Shown here one piece after another: positions 6,727 to 14,751 of a stretch of 36,268 nucleotides of DNA; position 1 is the stretch's first letter; each line of letters begins with the position of its first letter. Source of the stretch: Fluviibacter sp964604465 (lineage in GTDB: Bacteria; Pseudomonadota; Gammaproteobacteria; Burkholderiales; Rhodocyclaceae). Where the stretch lies: NCBI GenBank assembly GCA_964604465.1, contig CAZRYZ010000008.1, positions 1-36,268 of the forward strand. The letters are read 5' to 3'. The notes under the pieces are model-generated. The model did not search any database. It was given only the letters and a program-made list of their open reading frames with translations, and was not told the DNA's origin. A program made the translations under genes and the position numbers.

Positions 6727-8892
6727 ATGAAACTGACTGATCTCCCCAGACCGCCAAGGGCAGAGGCATTTTCGATATCCCCGGACTGGTCTGGGCTTGA
6801 TGAAGCCGCACTCCGGAGCTGCCTCAAGGCATATTTCACGGAGAGCTTTGACCGGTATGAGTCGTTGTTCGAGTGCCTGGCTTCCGATGAGGCGTTTTAC
6901 CGGAAACCGATTCCGCTGCGTCACCCGCTGATTTTCTACTTCGGTCACACGGCCACCTTTTTCGTGAACAAACTGCTGCTAGCCAAATTGATTCCCGAAC
7001 GGATCAATCCCCGCTTTGAAGCCATGTTTGCGGTCGGCGTTGATGAAATGAGCTGGGATGATCTGAATGATGCCCACTACGACTGGCCAGCAGTCGACGA
7101 GGTGAGGGCTTACCGGAATGAGGTTCGGGCGATGGTGACGCGCCTGATTGACGAAGCACCGCTCACATTACCGATGGGTTGGGATAACCCATGGTGGGCC
7201 ATACTGATGGGGGTTGAGCACGAGCTGATCCATCTTGAGACCTCTTCAGTTCTGATCCGGCAGCATCAGTTGGACATGGTGCAGACGCATCTTGCATGGC
7301 AGCCCGCATTAATCGGTGCCTGCCCCCGTGAGCGGGCACCCGGCAATTCACTGCTGCCGGTGTCGGCAGGAAGCGTGACACTGGGTAAGGGAAGTCCTCA
7401 CCATCAGCCGGTTGATGGCGATACGGATAGCCATCGATATGGCTGGGATAACGAATATGGTCAGCATCAGGTCGAGGTGCCTGCCTTCAAGGCCAGCCGC
7501 TATCTGGTTTCGAATGCCGAGTTTTATGAATTCGTTGACGCCGGTGGCTATGAACAACAGGACTTCTGGACCGATGAGGGCTGGAACTGGCGATGCTTTG
7601 CAGAAGCCACTTGTCCAACTTTCTGGCGACCACATCAGAACGGATGGAAGTTACGCCTGATGTGCGATGAGGTGGCCATGCCCTGGGACTGGCCGGTCGA
7701 AGTGAATTGCCATGAGGCGGCGGCCTTCTGTGCCTGGAAAGCGGTTCAGACGGGTATGCCTGTTCGCCTACCGACGGAAGACGAGTGGGCAAGACTCTAT
7801 GACCTGGGTCAGGTTGATGTGGATACGCCGGCACAGCGCCGATTGGCCGGTGGTTGTAGCGCTGTCCCAGTCAACCGATTCGCCCACGGAGACTTTTTCG
7901 ATGTGGTGGGCAATGCCTGGCAATGGACCTGTACGCCGATTTATCCTTTCCCGGGTTTCGAAGCCCATCCGTTGTATGATGATTTTTCGATTCCGACCTT
8001 CGATGAGCGCCATAACCTTATCAAGGGTGGAAGCTGGATCTCCTGCGGTAATGAAGCACTCCGGGCGTCACGTTATGCATTTAGACGACATTTTTTCCAG
8101 CATGCCGGATTCCGATATGTGGTCGGAGAGGCACCCGTGACCCCGCAAGTGTCACGATACGAAGAGGATGCCCTTCTGGCGCAGTATGCCGAGTTTCACT
8201 ATGGGGCGACCTACTTTGAGGTGCCCAGTTTCCCGCAGGCTATTGCGAACATTGCGCTGGAGGCAACGCGGGGCAAGACCCGTCGGCGCGCCCTCGATAT
8301 CGGTTGTGCCGTGGGTCGAACGAGTTTTGAACTGGCCAAGGGTGGGTTTGGGTCAGTCGTTGGCGTTGATTTTTCGGCCCGATTCATCAACCTGGCCGAT
8401 GAACTCATCAACCGGGGTCTGGTTCGCTATGCGCTGGCGGATGAAGGGGAGTTACAGTCTTTCCGCGAGATCAGCCTTAACCAGTTGGGGTTCGCCGAAT
8501 GTGCAAGCCGGGTTTCTTTTTTACAGGGGGATGCCTGCAACCTGAAGGCCGTTCATCAGGGATACGATCTCGTGATTGCGGCTAATCTGATCGACCGTTT
8601 GTACGACCCGCGTAAGTTCCTAGAGGATATCGGAAGCCGTCTCCAGTCCGGCGGGGTACTTGTGATCAGTTCACCTTACACCTGGTTGAACGACCATACC
8701 CCGCGCGATGCATGGATCGGGGGCTTTAAACGGGACGGGGAGCGCTACACAACGCTGGATGCACTACATGAGATTCTCGCGAGGGATTTTGTGCCCCTGG
8801 GGCAGCCCCAGGACGTGCCATTTGTGATCCGTGAAACGGCCCGCAAGTTCCAGCACACCGTTGCGCAGGTAACCTGTTGGGAGCGGCGATGA
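6727..8892 (+). CDS. ovoA: Ovothiol synthase OvoA (5-histidylcysteine sulfoxide synthase / 4-mercaptohistidine methyltransferase)
   Basis: A full-length 721-residue, three-domain protein. Residues about 25-180 are a DinB-like domain carrying the likely iron ligands His74 (YFGHT), His165 and His169 (EHELIHLE). Residues about 205-465 are the sulfatase-modifying-factor (FGE) domain, with the family-typical GDTDSHRYGWDNEYG and the C-terminal GGSWISCGNEALRASRYAFRR region. Residues about 500-721 are a SAM methyltransferase, with motif I LDIGCAVGRTSFELA. OvoA joins cysteine to histidine C5 with oxygen, and the methyltransferase part methylates the imidazole of mercaptohistidine. A separate OvoB lyase is needed for C-S cleavage; none is visible in the window. 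First gene of a three-gene operon; the chalcone-isomerase-like gene overlaps its stop (ATGA). Confidence 0.96.
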   Translation: MKLTDLPRPPRAEAFSISPDWSGLDEAALRSCLKAYFTESFDRYESLFECLASDEAFYRKPIPLRHPLIFYFGHTATFFVNKLLLAKLIPERINPRFEAMFAVGVDEMSWDDLNDAHYDWPAVDEVRAYRNEVRAMVTRLIDEAPLTLPMGWDNPWWAILMGVEHELIHLETSSVLIRQHQLDMVQTHLAWQPALIGACPRERAPGNSLLPVSAGSVTLGKGSPHHQPVDGDTDSHRYGWDNEYGQHQVEVPAFKASRYLVSNAEFYEFVDAGGYEQQDFWTDEGWNWRCFAEATCPTFWRPHQNGWKLRLMCDEVAMPWDWPVEVNCHEAAAFCAWKAVQTGMPVRLPTEDEWARLYDLGQVDVDTPAQRRLAGGCSAVPVNRFAHGDFFDVVGNAWQWTCTPIYPFPGFEAHPLYDDFSIPTFDERHNLIKGGSWISCGNEALRASRYAFRRHFFQHAGFRYVVGEAPVTPQVSRYEEDALLAQYAEFHYGATYFEVPSFPQAIANIALEATRGKTRRRALDIGCAVGRTSFELAKGGFGSVVGVDFSARFINLADELINRGLVRYALADEGELQSFREISLNQLGFAECASRVSFLQGDACNLKAVHQGYDLVIAANLIDRLYDPRKFLEDIGSRLQSGGVLVISSPYTWLNDHTPRDAWIGGFKRDGERYTTLDALHEILARDFVPLGQPQDVPFVIRETARKFQHTVAQVTCWERR

Positions 8893-9440
8893 ACAACACG
8901 TGCTGGGTATGGCTGCGTCCACCGTTGAAGCGGACGATTTTTGCGCTGCTTATTCTCTTTGCAATTCCCTCGGTGTACGCAGAAGCTAAGGATCTGACGC
9001 GTGAACTGGGGCTGCAACGGTATGGATCGGGCGAACTGCGCCGCTTTGGCTTTCTGATCTATGAGGCCCAGTTGTGGGGTGTCAGTAATGCTACCAATCC
9101 GGTGCAGCCGCCGATGGCCCTGCAGCTAACCTACAAACGGGAGATCGCAGGGAAGAAGATCGTCGAAGCCAGTGTGGATCAGATGCGGGCTCTCGGTGCC
9201 AACGAATCTCAGCTGGATGCCTGGGCGGCCGCCATGTCGCGGATCTTTCCAGACGTCAAACCGGGCGATCAGCTGGTTGGCATCTATCGTCCCGGATCGG
9301 CGACTTTTATCTATAACAATCGTGAAATTGGTGAGGTGAGAGATCCTGACTTCGCCCGGCTTTTTTTTGGCATCTGGCTGGACCCACGTACCAGCGAACC
9401 AAGACTTCGTGAAAAACTCCTGAGGTCAGGGGCCGGCTAA
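8889..9440 (+). CDS. Chalcone isomerase-like exported protein
   Basis: A 183-residue protein with an N-terminal signal sequence (cleavage near VYA-EAKD). Its mature part matches the bacterial chalcone-isomerase-like family: GSGELRRFGFLIYEAQLW, LQLTYKREIAGKKIVEAS, VKPGDQLVGIYRPG, FLFGIWLDPRTSEP-like end (LFFGIWLDP...LREKLL). In bacteria this family is not thought to act on flavonoids; the fold can bind fatty acids, which would fit the nearby lipid-modifying genes. ATG 8889 overlaps the ovoA stop as ATGA, with GGAG about 7 bp upstream, so translational coupling is likely. This family is commonly found with CFA-synthase/DUF1365/DUF3833 clusters. Confidence 0.85.
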   Translation: MNNTCWVWLRPPLKRTIFALLILFAIPSVYAEAKDLTRELGLQRYGSGELRRFGFLIYEAQLWGVSNATNPVQPPMALQLTYKREIAGKKIVEASVDQMRALGANESQLDAWAAAMSRIFPDVKPGDQLVGIYRPGSATFIYNNREIGEVRDPDFARLFFGIWLDPRTSEPRLREKLLRSGAG

Positions 9441-10684
9441 TGCAACGGGGTCAGGTAGTCCGATACGGAGTCCTTGGCCTGCCGCTTGCCTTTGGAGCGT
9501 TGCCCATTTACATCTTCGTGCCGGATCTTTATGCCCGGAGTGGATTGCTGGGTTTGTCCGTGATTGGTCTGGTATTGCTCCTGACCCGTTTGCTTGATGC
9601 TGTTGCAGACCCACTATTCGGATGGCTGTCGGACAGGTTTCCACGCCGCTTGTTTTTTTACCTGGCCCTGGTGCCTTTCCTGCTGGGCTTCTTTGCGCTC
9701 TTCATGCCCTCTGGCGTTGCGGAATCTGTCCCTGTTGTCTGGTTGTCTTTAAGTCTGGCGCTCTGCACCCTGGGCTTTTCAGCGGCCATGATCGCCTTTC
9801 AGTCGTGGGGTGGGGATCTGGGTCGGGATTCGAAAGAACGTTTACAGCTCACGGGCTCACGCGAGGCATTTATTCTCATTGGTGTGGTGATTGCTGCAGT
9901 AATTCCTTCAGCCCTCTCCGATGATTTAACGGTGGGGATGCAACAGCTTCCCTGGTTCCTGCTGGCATTTCTGGCGCTGTCTCTGGCCTTTGCATACGGG
10001 CTGCCTGAGGGGAGTCGGCCCAGAGTCACCGAATCCTTATGGATGCAGATAAGGACGATTGTCAAGGATTCGATTTTTACACGCCTGCTATTCGTATTCT
10101 TTATCAATGGTGTCGCCTCTGCGTTCCCAGCGACGTTGTTTGTATTCTTTGTGGCTGACGTCCTCGGTGTCCCAGAAATGTCAGGATTGCTCCTGGGGAC
10201 CTACTTTATAGCCGCGGCAATCTCGGTGCCATTCTGGGTCAGACTGGCTCAGGCCATCGGACGACCCAGAACCTGGATGTGTTCGATGGTGCTGGCGATG
10301 TTGTCATTTGCCGGCGCCGCTTTTCTGGGGGCCGGAGACTGGCTACCCTTCCTGATCGTTTGTATTGCAACCGGGGTGGCCGTGGGCACGGATCTGACGA
10401 TACCTGCCTCATTGGTCGCAGATCTTGGTGAGGACCGGGGTGGCGTCGGTGCCTATTTCGGGCTCTGGAACCTTGTGGCCAAATTCAACCTGGCGCTGGG
10501 GGCTGGGATTGCGTTGCCGGTGTTGGGATATCTGGGTTATGTCCCCGGTGGTACGGATCATCTGGAAGTACTGGTCGGCGCTTATGTGCTCCTGCCCCTG
10601 ACGCTGAAGGCGGCGGCATTGCTATTGCTCGCGCGCTGGCAACAGATCCTGGCTTTCAGGTCGCATGTGAGTTCAAGTCACTGA
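9440..10684 (+). CDS. MFS transporter, GPH/MFS_2 type
   Basis: A 414-residue, twelve-segment inner-membrane carrier. The loop between TM2 and TM3 has DPLFGWLSDRFPRR, the form of the MFS signature seen in the glycoside-pentoside-hexuronide/MFS_2 group (DPxxGxxSDR). Its start overlaps the previous stop by one base (TAATG). MFS_2 relatives include lysophospholipid and sugar carriers; given the lipid-modification neighbours, a lipid or an ovothiol-related substrate is possible, but the sequence does not decide. The stop is only 8 bp from the stop of the convergent NTF2-like gene, with no terminator visible between them. Confidence 0.85.
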   Translation: MQRGQVVRYGVLGLPLAFGALPIYIFVPDLYARSGLLGLSVIGLVLLLTRLLDAVADPLFGWLSDRFPRRLFFYLALVPFLLGFFALFMPSGVAESVPVVWLSLSLALCTLGFSAAMIAFQSWGGDLGRDSKERLQLTGSREAFILIGVVIAAVIPSALSDDLTVGMQQLPWFLLAFLALSLAFAYGLPEGSRPRVTESLWMQIRTIVKDSIFTRLLFVFFINGVASAFPATLFVFFVADVLGVPEMSGLLLGTYFIAAAISVPFWVRLAQAIGRPRTWMCSMVLAMLSFAGAAFLGAGDWLPFLIVCIATGVAVGTDLTIPASLVADLGEDRGGVGAYFGLWNLVAKFNLALGAGIALPVLGYLGYVPGGTDHLEVLVGAYVLLPLTLKAAALLLLARWQQILAFRSHVSSSH

Positions 10685-10692
10685 GCCCGGAA

Positions 10693-11148
10693 TCAGGCAC
10701 GGATCATTCGTTGTAACCCACGCATCATTACACCAATCACTGGTATACGGCTATAAAGCTCTTCGGCAGCGTCCCAGTAGTCTCGATGAAGGGTAACTTG
10801 CCCCATTTCATTGAAGGCGAGGTGGGACACGCCTTCCAGAGATACCGCCGATTTTTTGCAACCCAATCCTTTAAATCGGAAGCTGAATGTCCAGAACAGC
10901 ACAGCATCACCTTCGCCGACCAGATAACGGGTCACCTTAAACGCGGGGTGATGGACCTGGGTAAACATATGCGCGAATATGCGTTGAATGCCTTGCAGAT
11001 TACCGACATGATTAAACGGATCACGAAAGGATGCCTCCGTTGCGTAGAATTCGCCGAACCGAGAGACATCTTCGGGTCGTAATCCCTCGTAAAACGGGAT
11101 CAGGGCTTCTACAGCATTTCGGGTTTGTGCAGTCGTCAAAGAGCTCAT
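10693..11148 (-). CDS. NTF2-like/SnoaL-like domain protein
   Basis: A 151-residue single-domain protein of the NTF2-like fold. Characteristic parts are an N-terminal helix (LIPFYEGLRPEDVSRFGEFY), YATEASFRDPFNHV near 35-50, a helix IQRIFAHMF, and beta strands ending RDYWDAAEELYSRIPVIG. The family includes isomerases and small-ligand-binding proteins, and no catalytic pair can be assigned with certainty. Its start overlaps the SDR stop by 4 bp (ATGA). It is the final gene of the seven-gene leftward operon that begins with gpx; homologues recur in similar stress/lipid clusters. Confidence 0.82.
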   Translation of the reverse strand: MSSLTTAQTRNAVEALIPFYEGLRPEDVSRFGEFYATEASFRDPFNHVGNLQGIQRIFAHMFTQVHHPAFKVTRYLVGEGDAVLFWTFSFRFKGLGCKKSAVSLEGVSHLAFNEMGQVTLHRDYWDAAEELYSRIPVIGVMMRGLQRMIRA

Positions 11149-12011
11149 TTTGATTCCTTGGCAGGGTTACCCGGGGTGAGGGTATTCGACCGGGGAAGGA
11201 CGGGAACAAGCCGTTGTACCAGCCTCAGGTACCAGGAAATAGGCAGGATGCGCATCAGCTTCATGAAACGGGTAAACCGCTTCGGAAAGTGAATCTCGAA
11301 AAGACCCCGGGCAAAGCCATCGAGGATGGACTGGGCGGCCTCGTCGGGCTCGATCAGTGCGGGCATCTGGAAATCGTTCTGGTCGGTTAAACGCGTCCTG
11401 ACGAAGCCGGGGTTGATCACCCAGGTATTGAGGCCCATGGGATGCAAATCTACCCAGAGCGATTCTGCAAAACTGATCAAACCTGCTTTGCCAGGGCCGT
11501 AGGTCAGAGCCCGGGGTAATCCGCGATAGCCGGCTACGCTGGCGACATAGGCAAATCCACGAGGACGTCCGTCTTCGGGCATCGAGAGGAGTAAAGGTAG
11601 CAGTTCGGCGGTGGCATCGATCGGTGCAAGCAGGTTCACCGTTAAGGATCGGTTCGCAAGATCGGCGGATAAGGTGTCAATGCGCACTGGATCATATGAC
11701 CCTGCATTGAAAAGGATCAGATCAATGCCATGCCATCGTTCACGAATCTGCTCAATAGCCGCTTTCATATCAGATCGATTACATACATCAACCGGCAGTA
11801 GATGAATGTCGGGCGAGGTTTTAAGCGTCCGGCACTGTTCTGCTACGAGACTGAGGGCTTCAGCGTTGCGGGCCGAGAGCGTCAGTTGAGCGCCCTGGGC
11901 CGCAAGGGCGCGTGCTAGTGCCGCTCCGATGCCTGAAGAGGCGCCAATCAGCCAGACTCTAAGACCCGGCCAGTCGCTGGCGGTAATGGGTTGATTCAAT
12001 CGTCGGACCAT
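11145..12011 (-). CDS. Short-chain dehydrogenase/reductase
   Basis: A 288-residue classical SDR. It has the cofactor motif LIGASSGIG near residue 22, NAGSY, the catalytic Ser in VASVAG and the Y-x3-K pair in TYGPGKAG, so the active site is complete. The C-terminal 50 residues include a basic hydrophobic segment (FTRFMKLMRILPISWYLRLVQRLV) that suggests membrane association, which fits a lipid substrate. It is 60 bp after the DUF3833 gene and overlaps the NTF2-like gene by 4 bp. Substrate unknown; in this operon it may reduce or oxidise an intermediate in fatty-acyl modification. Confidence 0.88.
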   Translation of the reverse strand: MVRRLNQPITASDWPGLRVWLIGASSGIGAALARALAAQGAQLTLSARNAEALSLVAEQCRTLKTSPDIHLLPVDVCNRSDMKAAIEQIRERWHGIDLILFNAGSYDPVRIDTLSADLANRSLTVNLLAPIDATAELLPLLLSMPEDGRPRGFAYVASVAGYRGLPRALTYGPGKAGLISFAESLWVDLHPMGLNTWVINPGFVRTRLTDQNDFQMPALIEPDEAAQSILDGFARGLFEIHFPKRFTRFMKLMRILPISWYLRLVQRLVPVLPRSNTLTPGNPAKESK

Positions 12012-12071
12012 GAGTTCAGGGGGGTAGAGGTTAAGCGGCTTGGGGTTTAAGGAGCTAATCGCTAATCTGTT

Positions 12072-12620
12072 TTATGGACGTTTGACGAATGTCAAGGTGA
12101 CTTCACCAAGATCGAATCCCCATTTGGACATGGTCGAACGATTCAGCATTACGCGATCATCCATCAGGAACATCCAGTCATCGAAGTCAACGTGGTAGAC
12201 CTTGTCGTCAACGGGGAGCGCAAGCACATATTGCCAGCGCAACGAATTGCCTGCCTGTTCGCCAGTGGCTTCGCCGATCACATCGGATGCAGTACCCCGG
12301 TAAGTATGGGGGCCGGTCCGGGTGATGGTCCAGACCCGTTGTTGGGTCGATCCATCACTGTAAGTGAATCGCTCATCCAGTGTGCCGATATCCCCTTGCC
12401 AATGGGCATCAATGACAACATGAAAACGTTTGACAACCTCACCGGAGCGTTTCTGGAACATGCCGTAAGCATCCAGGGTTCCGTTGAAGTAGGTTCTGAG
12501 GTCTAACTCGGGAGCCTGTTGTGCGTACTGACTGACCGAGACACCGGCGCAGCCATTCAAACCAATGAGCGCACAGAGCGTGAGAATTGGCCGCCGCCAG
12601 TTGAAATGGCCTCGTGTCAT
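12072..12620 (-). CDS. DUF3833 family lipoprotein
   Basis: A 182-residue protein with lipoprotein signal MTRGHFNWRRPILTLCALIGLNGC (lipobox LNGC, lipid Cys at 24). The mature DUF3833 domain shows LDLRTYFNGTLDAYGMFQKRSGEVVKRF, then YRGTASDVIGEATGEQAGN and VDFDDWMFLMDDRVMLNRS. Function unknown. DUF3833 is regularly found next to CFA-synthase-like and DUF1365 genes, as here. It overlaps the CFA-synthase-like gene by 4 bp, so it is translated from the same message. A role at the periplasmic face of the membrane is inferred from the lipobox. Confidence 0.88.
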   Translation of the reverse strand: MTRGHFNWRRPILTLCALIGLNGCAGVSVSQYAQQAPELDLRTYFNGTLDAYGMFQKRSGEVVKRFHVVIDAHWQGDIGTLDERFTYSDGSTQQRVWTITRTGPHTYRGTASDVIGEATGEQAGNSLRWQYVLALPVDDKVYHVDFDDWMFLMDDRVMLNRSTMSKWGFDLGEVTLTFVKRP

Positions 12621-13912
12621 GACGCGGTCCCTGTGTGTTGTAAGGTGTATTGATGAACATCGATAGAACCTGCCCGGAAACCGGCTTCACAGTAAGCCAG
12701 ATAGAAGCGCCACAGCCGGATAAACCTGTCGTCAAAGCCCTGGGCTTTGACGTCTAGCAGTCGGTCCATAAACATGTCGTGCCAGAGTGCCAGGGTCTTT
12801 GCGTAATGGGATCCAAAGGCCAGATCATCAACGACATGCATTCCGGCATGTGCAGCCTTTTCCTTGAATACTCTGGGAGACGGAAGCATGCCGCCCGGAA
12901 ATACATGGCGCTGAATAAAGTCGGTTCCCTTCCGGTACTGTGGAAAAAGCTGGTCATCAATGGTGATGACTTGAATGAGTGCTGTGCCGCCCGGTTTGAG
13001 CAGCCGTTGCAGGGTGCGGAAGTAGGTTGGCCACCAGCGTTCACCCACCGCTTCGAACATTTCTACCGAAACGATATGATCATATTGACCCGTCATGTCG
13101 CGATAGTCGGTCAGAAAAAACTCGGCGCGGTCATCCCAATGACCCGATCGTGCGCGGTTTCTCGCAAACTCCTGTTGCGCTGGCGACAGGGTCAGTCCGG
13201 TGACCCGGGCTCCTAGGGTCGTTGCCTGTTCGGCAAAGCCGCCCCAGCCGCAACCGATTTCGAGGATATGGTCGCCGGCTTGAACCTCCAGAGATCGGAT
13301 CATGCGCTGGTTCTTGGCGCGTTGTGCCTTGGCCAAGTCGGGCCATTGCGCAAGATCCGGATTGGCATGGTCGCTGAACAATGCGCTGGAGTAAGTCATG
13401 GTGTCATCCAGCCAGAGCCGGTAGAAATCATTGCCGAGATCATAGTGCGCCATGATGTTGCGTTTGCTGCCCTGTCGGGTGTTGGCCCGCAGTTTGTGCA
13501 GTACCCAGGCACCCAAGAGTTGCCAGCGCTTTCCATGGATGGCCTGTTGTAGTTCATCCCGGTTCTGGCTGATAAGGGTGAGCAGCGATGTCAGGGACTC
13601 TGTTCCCCAAAGCCCCTCAATGAAGCTCTCTGCGGCCCCAATATCGCCACGGGACAGCATGTCGTCAAATACCGACCATTCATGGATCACTAGATCAACG
13701 CTAAGGCCGTCATGGTTTTCGCCACAATAGTGATGGGTGCCATCGGGCAATCGGACAACAATCTGACCGTGTTTGATTCGGTCAAGCAAAGCAAGAACCG
13801 CTCTGGCATTTGCAGGGAGACGATTTGTAACCTTGGTGGCTTTACCGAACAACGCGCCTCTTGCACTAACAGAAACGGGAGATTCGGTAATCGCTTCGCT
13901 GCGCGTATTCAT
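12617..13912 (-). CDS. Cyclopropane-fatty-acid-synthase-like SAM methyltransferase
   Basis: A 431-residue protein of the CfaA/CfaB type. It has the CFA-synthase segment HYDLGNDFYRLWLDDTMTYSSALF near residue 155, SAM motif I LEIGCGWGGFAEQA near 220, DHIVSVEMFEAVGERWWP, and the conserved QVITIDDQLFPQYRKGTDFIQRHVFPGGMLPS. It would transfer a methyl(ene) group to the double bond of an unsaturated phospholipid acyl chain at the membrane. Relatives in this context make methylated or furan fatty acids in Rhodobacter instead of plain cyclopropane, so the product should not be assumed. Overlaps of 4 bp on both sides place it centrally in the operon. Confidence 0.9.
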   Translation of the reverse strand: MNTRSEAITESPVSVSARGALFGKATKVTNRLPANARAVLALLDRIKHGQIVVRLPDGTHHYCGENHDGLSVDLVIHEWSVFDDMLSRGDIGAAESFIEGLWGTESLTSLLTLISQNRDELQQAIHGKRWQLLGAWVLHKLRANTRQGSKRNIMAHYDLGNDFYRLWLDDTMTYSSALFSDHANPDLAQWPDLAKAQRAKNQRMIRSLEVQAGDHILEIGCGWGGFAEQATTLGARVTGLTLSPAQQEFARNRARSGHWDDRAEFFLTDYRDMTGQYDHIVSVEMFEAVGERWWPTYFRTLQRLLKPGGTALIQVITIDDQLFPQYRKGTDFIQRHVFPGGMLPSPRVFKEKAAHAGMHVVDDLAFGSHYAKTLALWHDMFMDRLLDVKAQGFDDRFIRLWRFYLAYCEAGFRAGSIDVHQYTLQHTGTAS

Positions 13913-14751
13913 GAGGTGGTCTCCTTGAGCGGGGGGGCGGGTTTAGTATGAAAGGTCACTTTGTGAAGCCAGAGCCGAAGAGCCTGCCAGTGAATCCTGA
14001 GAATTACACCGAAGGTCAGCAGGGGGAACCTAATCAGGGCTTTGCGGAGGGACTGGGCGCTGAGGGTGACGGCATATCCTTTCAGCCAGGTTCTCAGTCC
14101 TGGCTGACCACCAGCGGCATTGGATGCCGTGTTCTCCTGCCCGCTCTTTGTGGGCTGTCCATTAAGTTGGATGTAGTTGATGATGGCAATGGGCATAGTC
14201 GGCGTTCCGCCGAACCGGAATTCATAATGGCCCTCTACCGGAAAGAATGGGGAAACATGGAAAACCTTGGTCGCCAGCAGCTGCTCGCCGGGCAAGATGG
14301 GTCGTTGATCCCGGTGAGAGACAAGATAGTGATGCCGCTCACCGAAAGTATTGCTGACTTCGCAGATGACGGCACGCAGAGCGCGGTCAGTATCGTGGCA
14401 GAAGTAGAAGCTGACCGGATTGAATAGGTAGCCGAATAGCCGTGGCATCGTTTGCAGCATCACTTCACCATCTCGGGTTACATCCCCGAGATGATGATCG
14501 GCGAGTATTCGTCGCACCCACGGAAGCAGCTCGCTACCATCCCTGGGCCCGTAGTCTTTGTTGAGAATCTGGCAGAGACCTCTCCGATTGATGGCCAATC
14601 CGGTGGCATTGAGGGATGAAATATGGCGAAGCGGAAGACGCAAAAAGAACAGCGGATAGCGAAAGATGTTTCGCGTCGGCAGGGTGCGGGCATGCATCAC
14701 CTCGCCGGTGCAGACCGTTGGTGTTAGCCAAGTGAGGGGTTGAGGGTTCAT
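13909..14751 (-). CDS. DUF1365 family protein
   Basis: A 280-residue protein. DUF1365 motifs are seen in order: TGEVMHARTLPTRNIFRYPLFFL at the start, RLFGYLFNPVSFYFCHD near residue 110, EVSNTFGERHHYLV near 135, and KVFHVSPFFPVEGHYEFRF near 165. Biochemical function is not settled; the family nearly always lies between a CFA-synthase-like gene and an FAD oxidoreductase gene, exactly as here. There is no signal peptide. The C-terminal region is basic and may contact the membrane. Confidence 0.9.
   Translation of the reverse strand: MNPQPLTWLTPTVCTGEVMHARTLPTRNIFRYPLFFLRLPLRHISSLNATGLAINRRGLCQILNKDYGPRDGSELLPWVRRILADHHLGDVTRDGEVMLQTMPRLFGYLFNPVSFYFCHDTDRALRAVICEVSNTFGERHHYLVSHRDQRPILPGEQLLATKVFHVSPFFPVEGHYEFRFGGTPTMPIAIINYIQLNGQPTKSGQENTASNAAGGQPGLRTWLKGYAVTLSAQSLRKALIRFPLLTFGVILRIHWQALRLWLHKVTFHTKPAPPLKETTS

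Noticed and set aside
13588..13600. TGTCAGGGACT inside the CFA-like gene as another operator
   Set aside because: Only a half match (GACT instead of GACA), inside coding sequence and far from any promoter.
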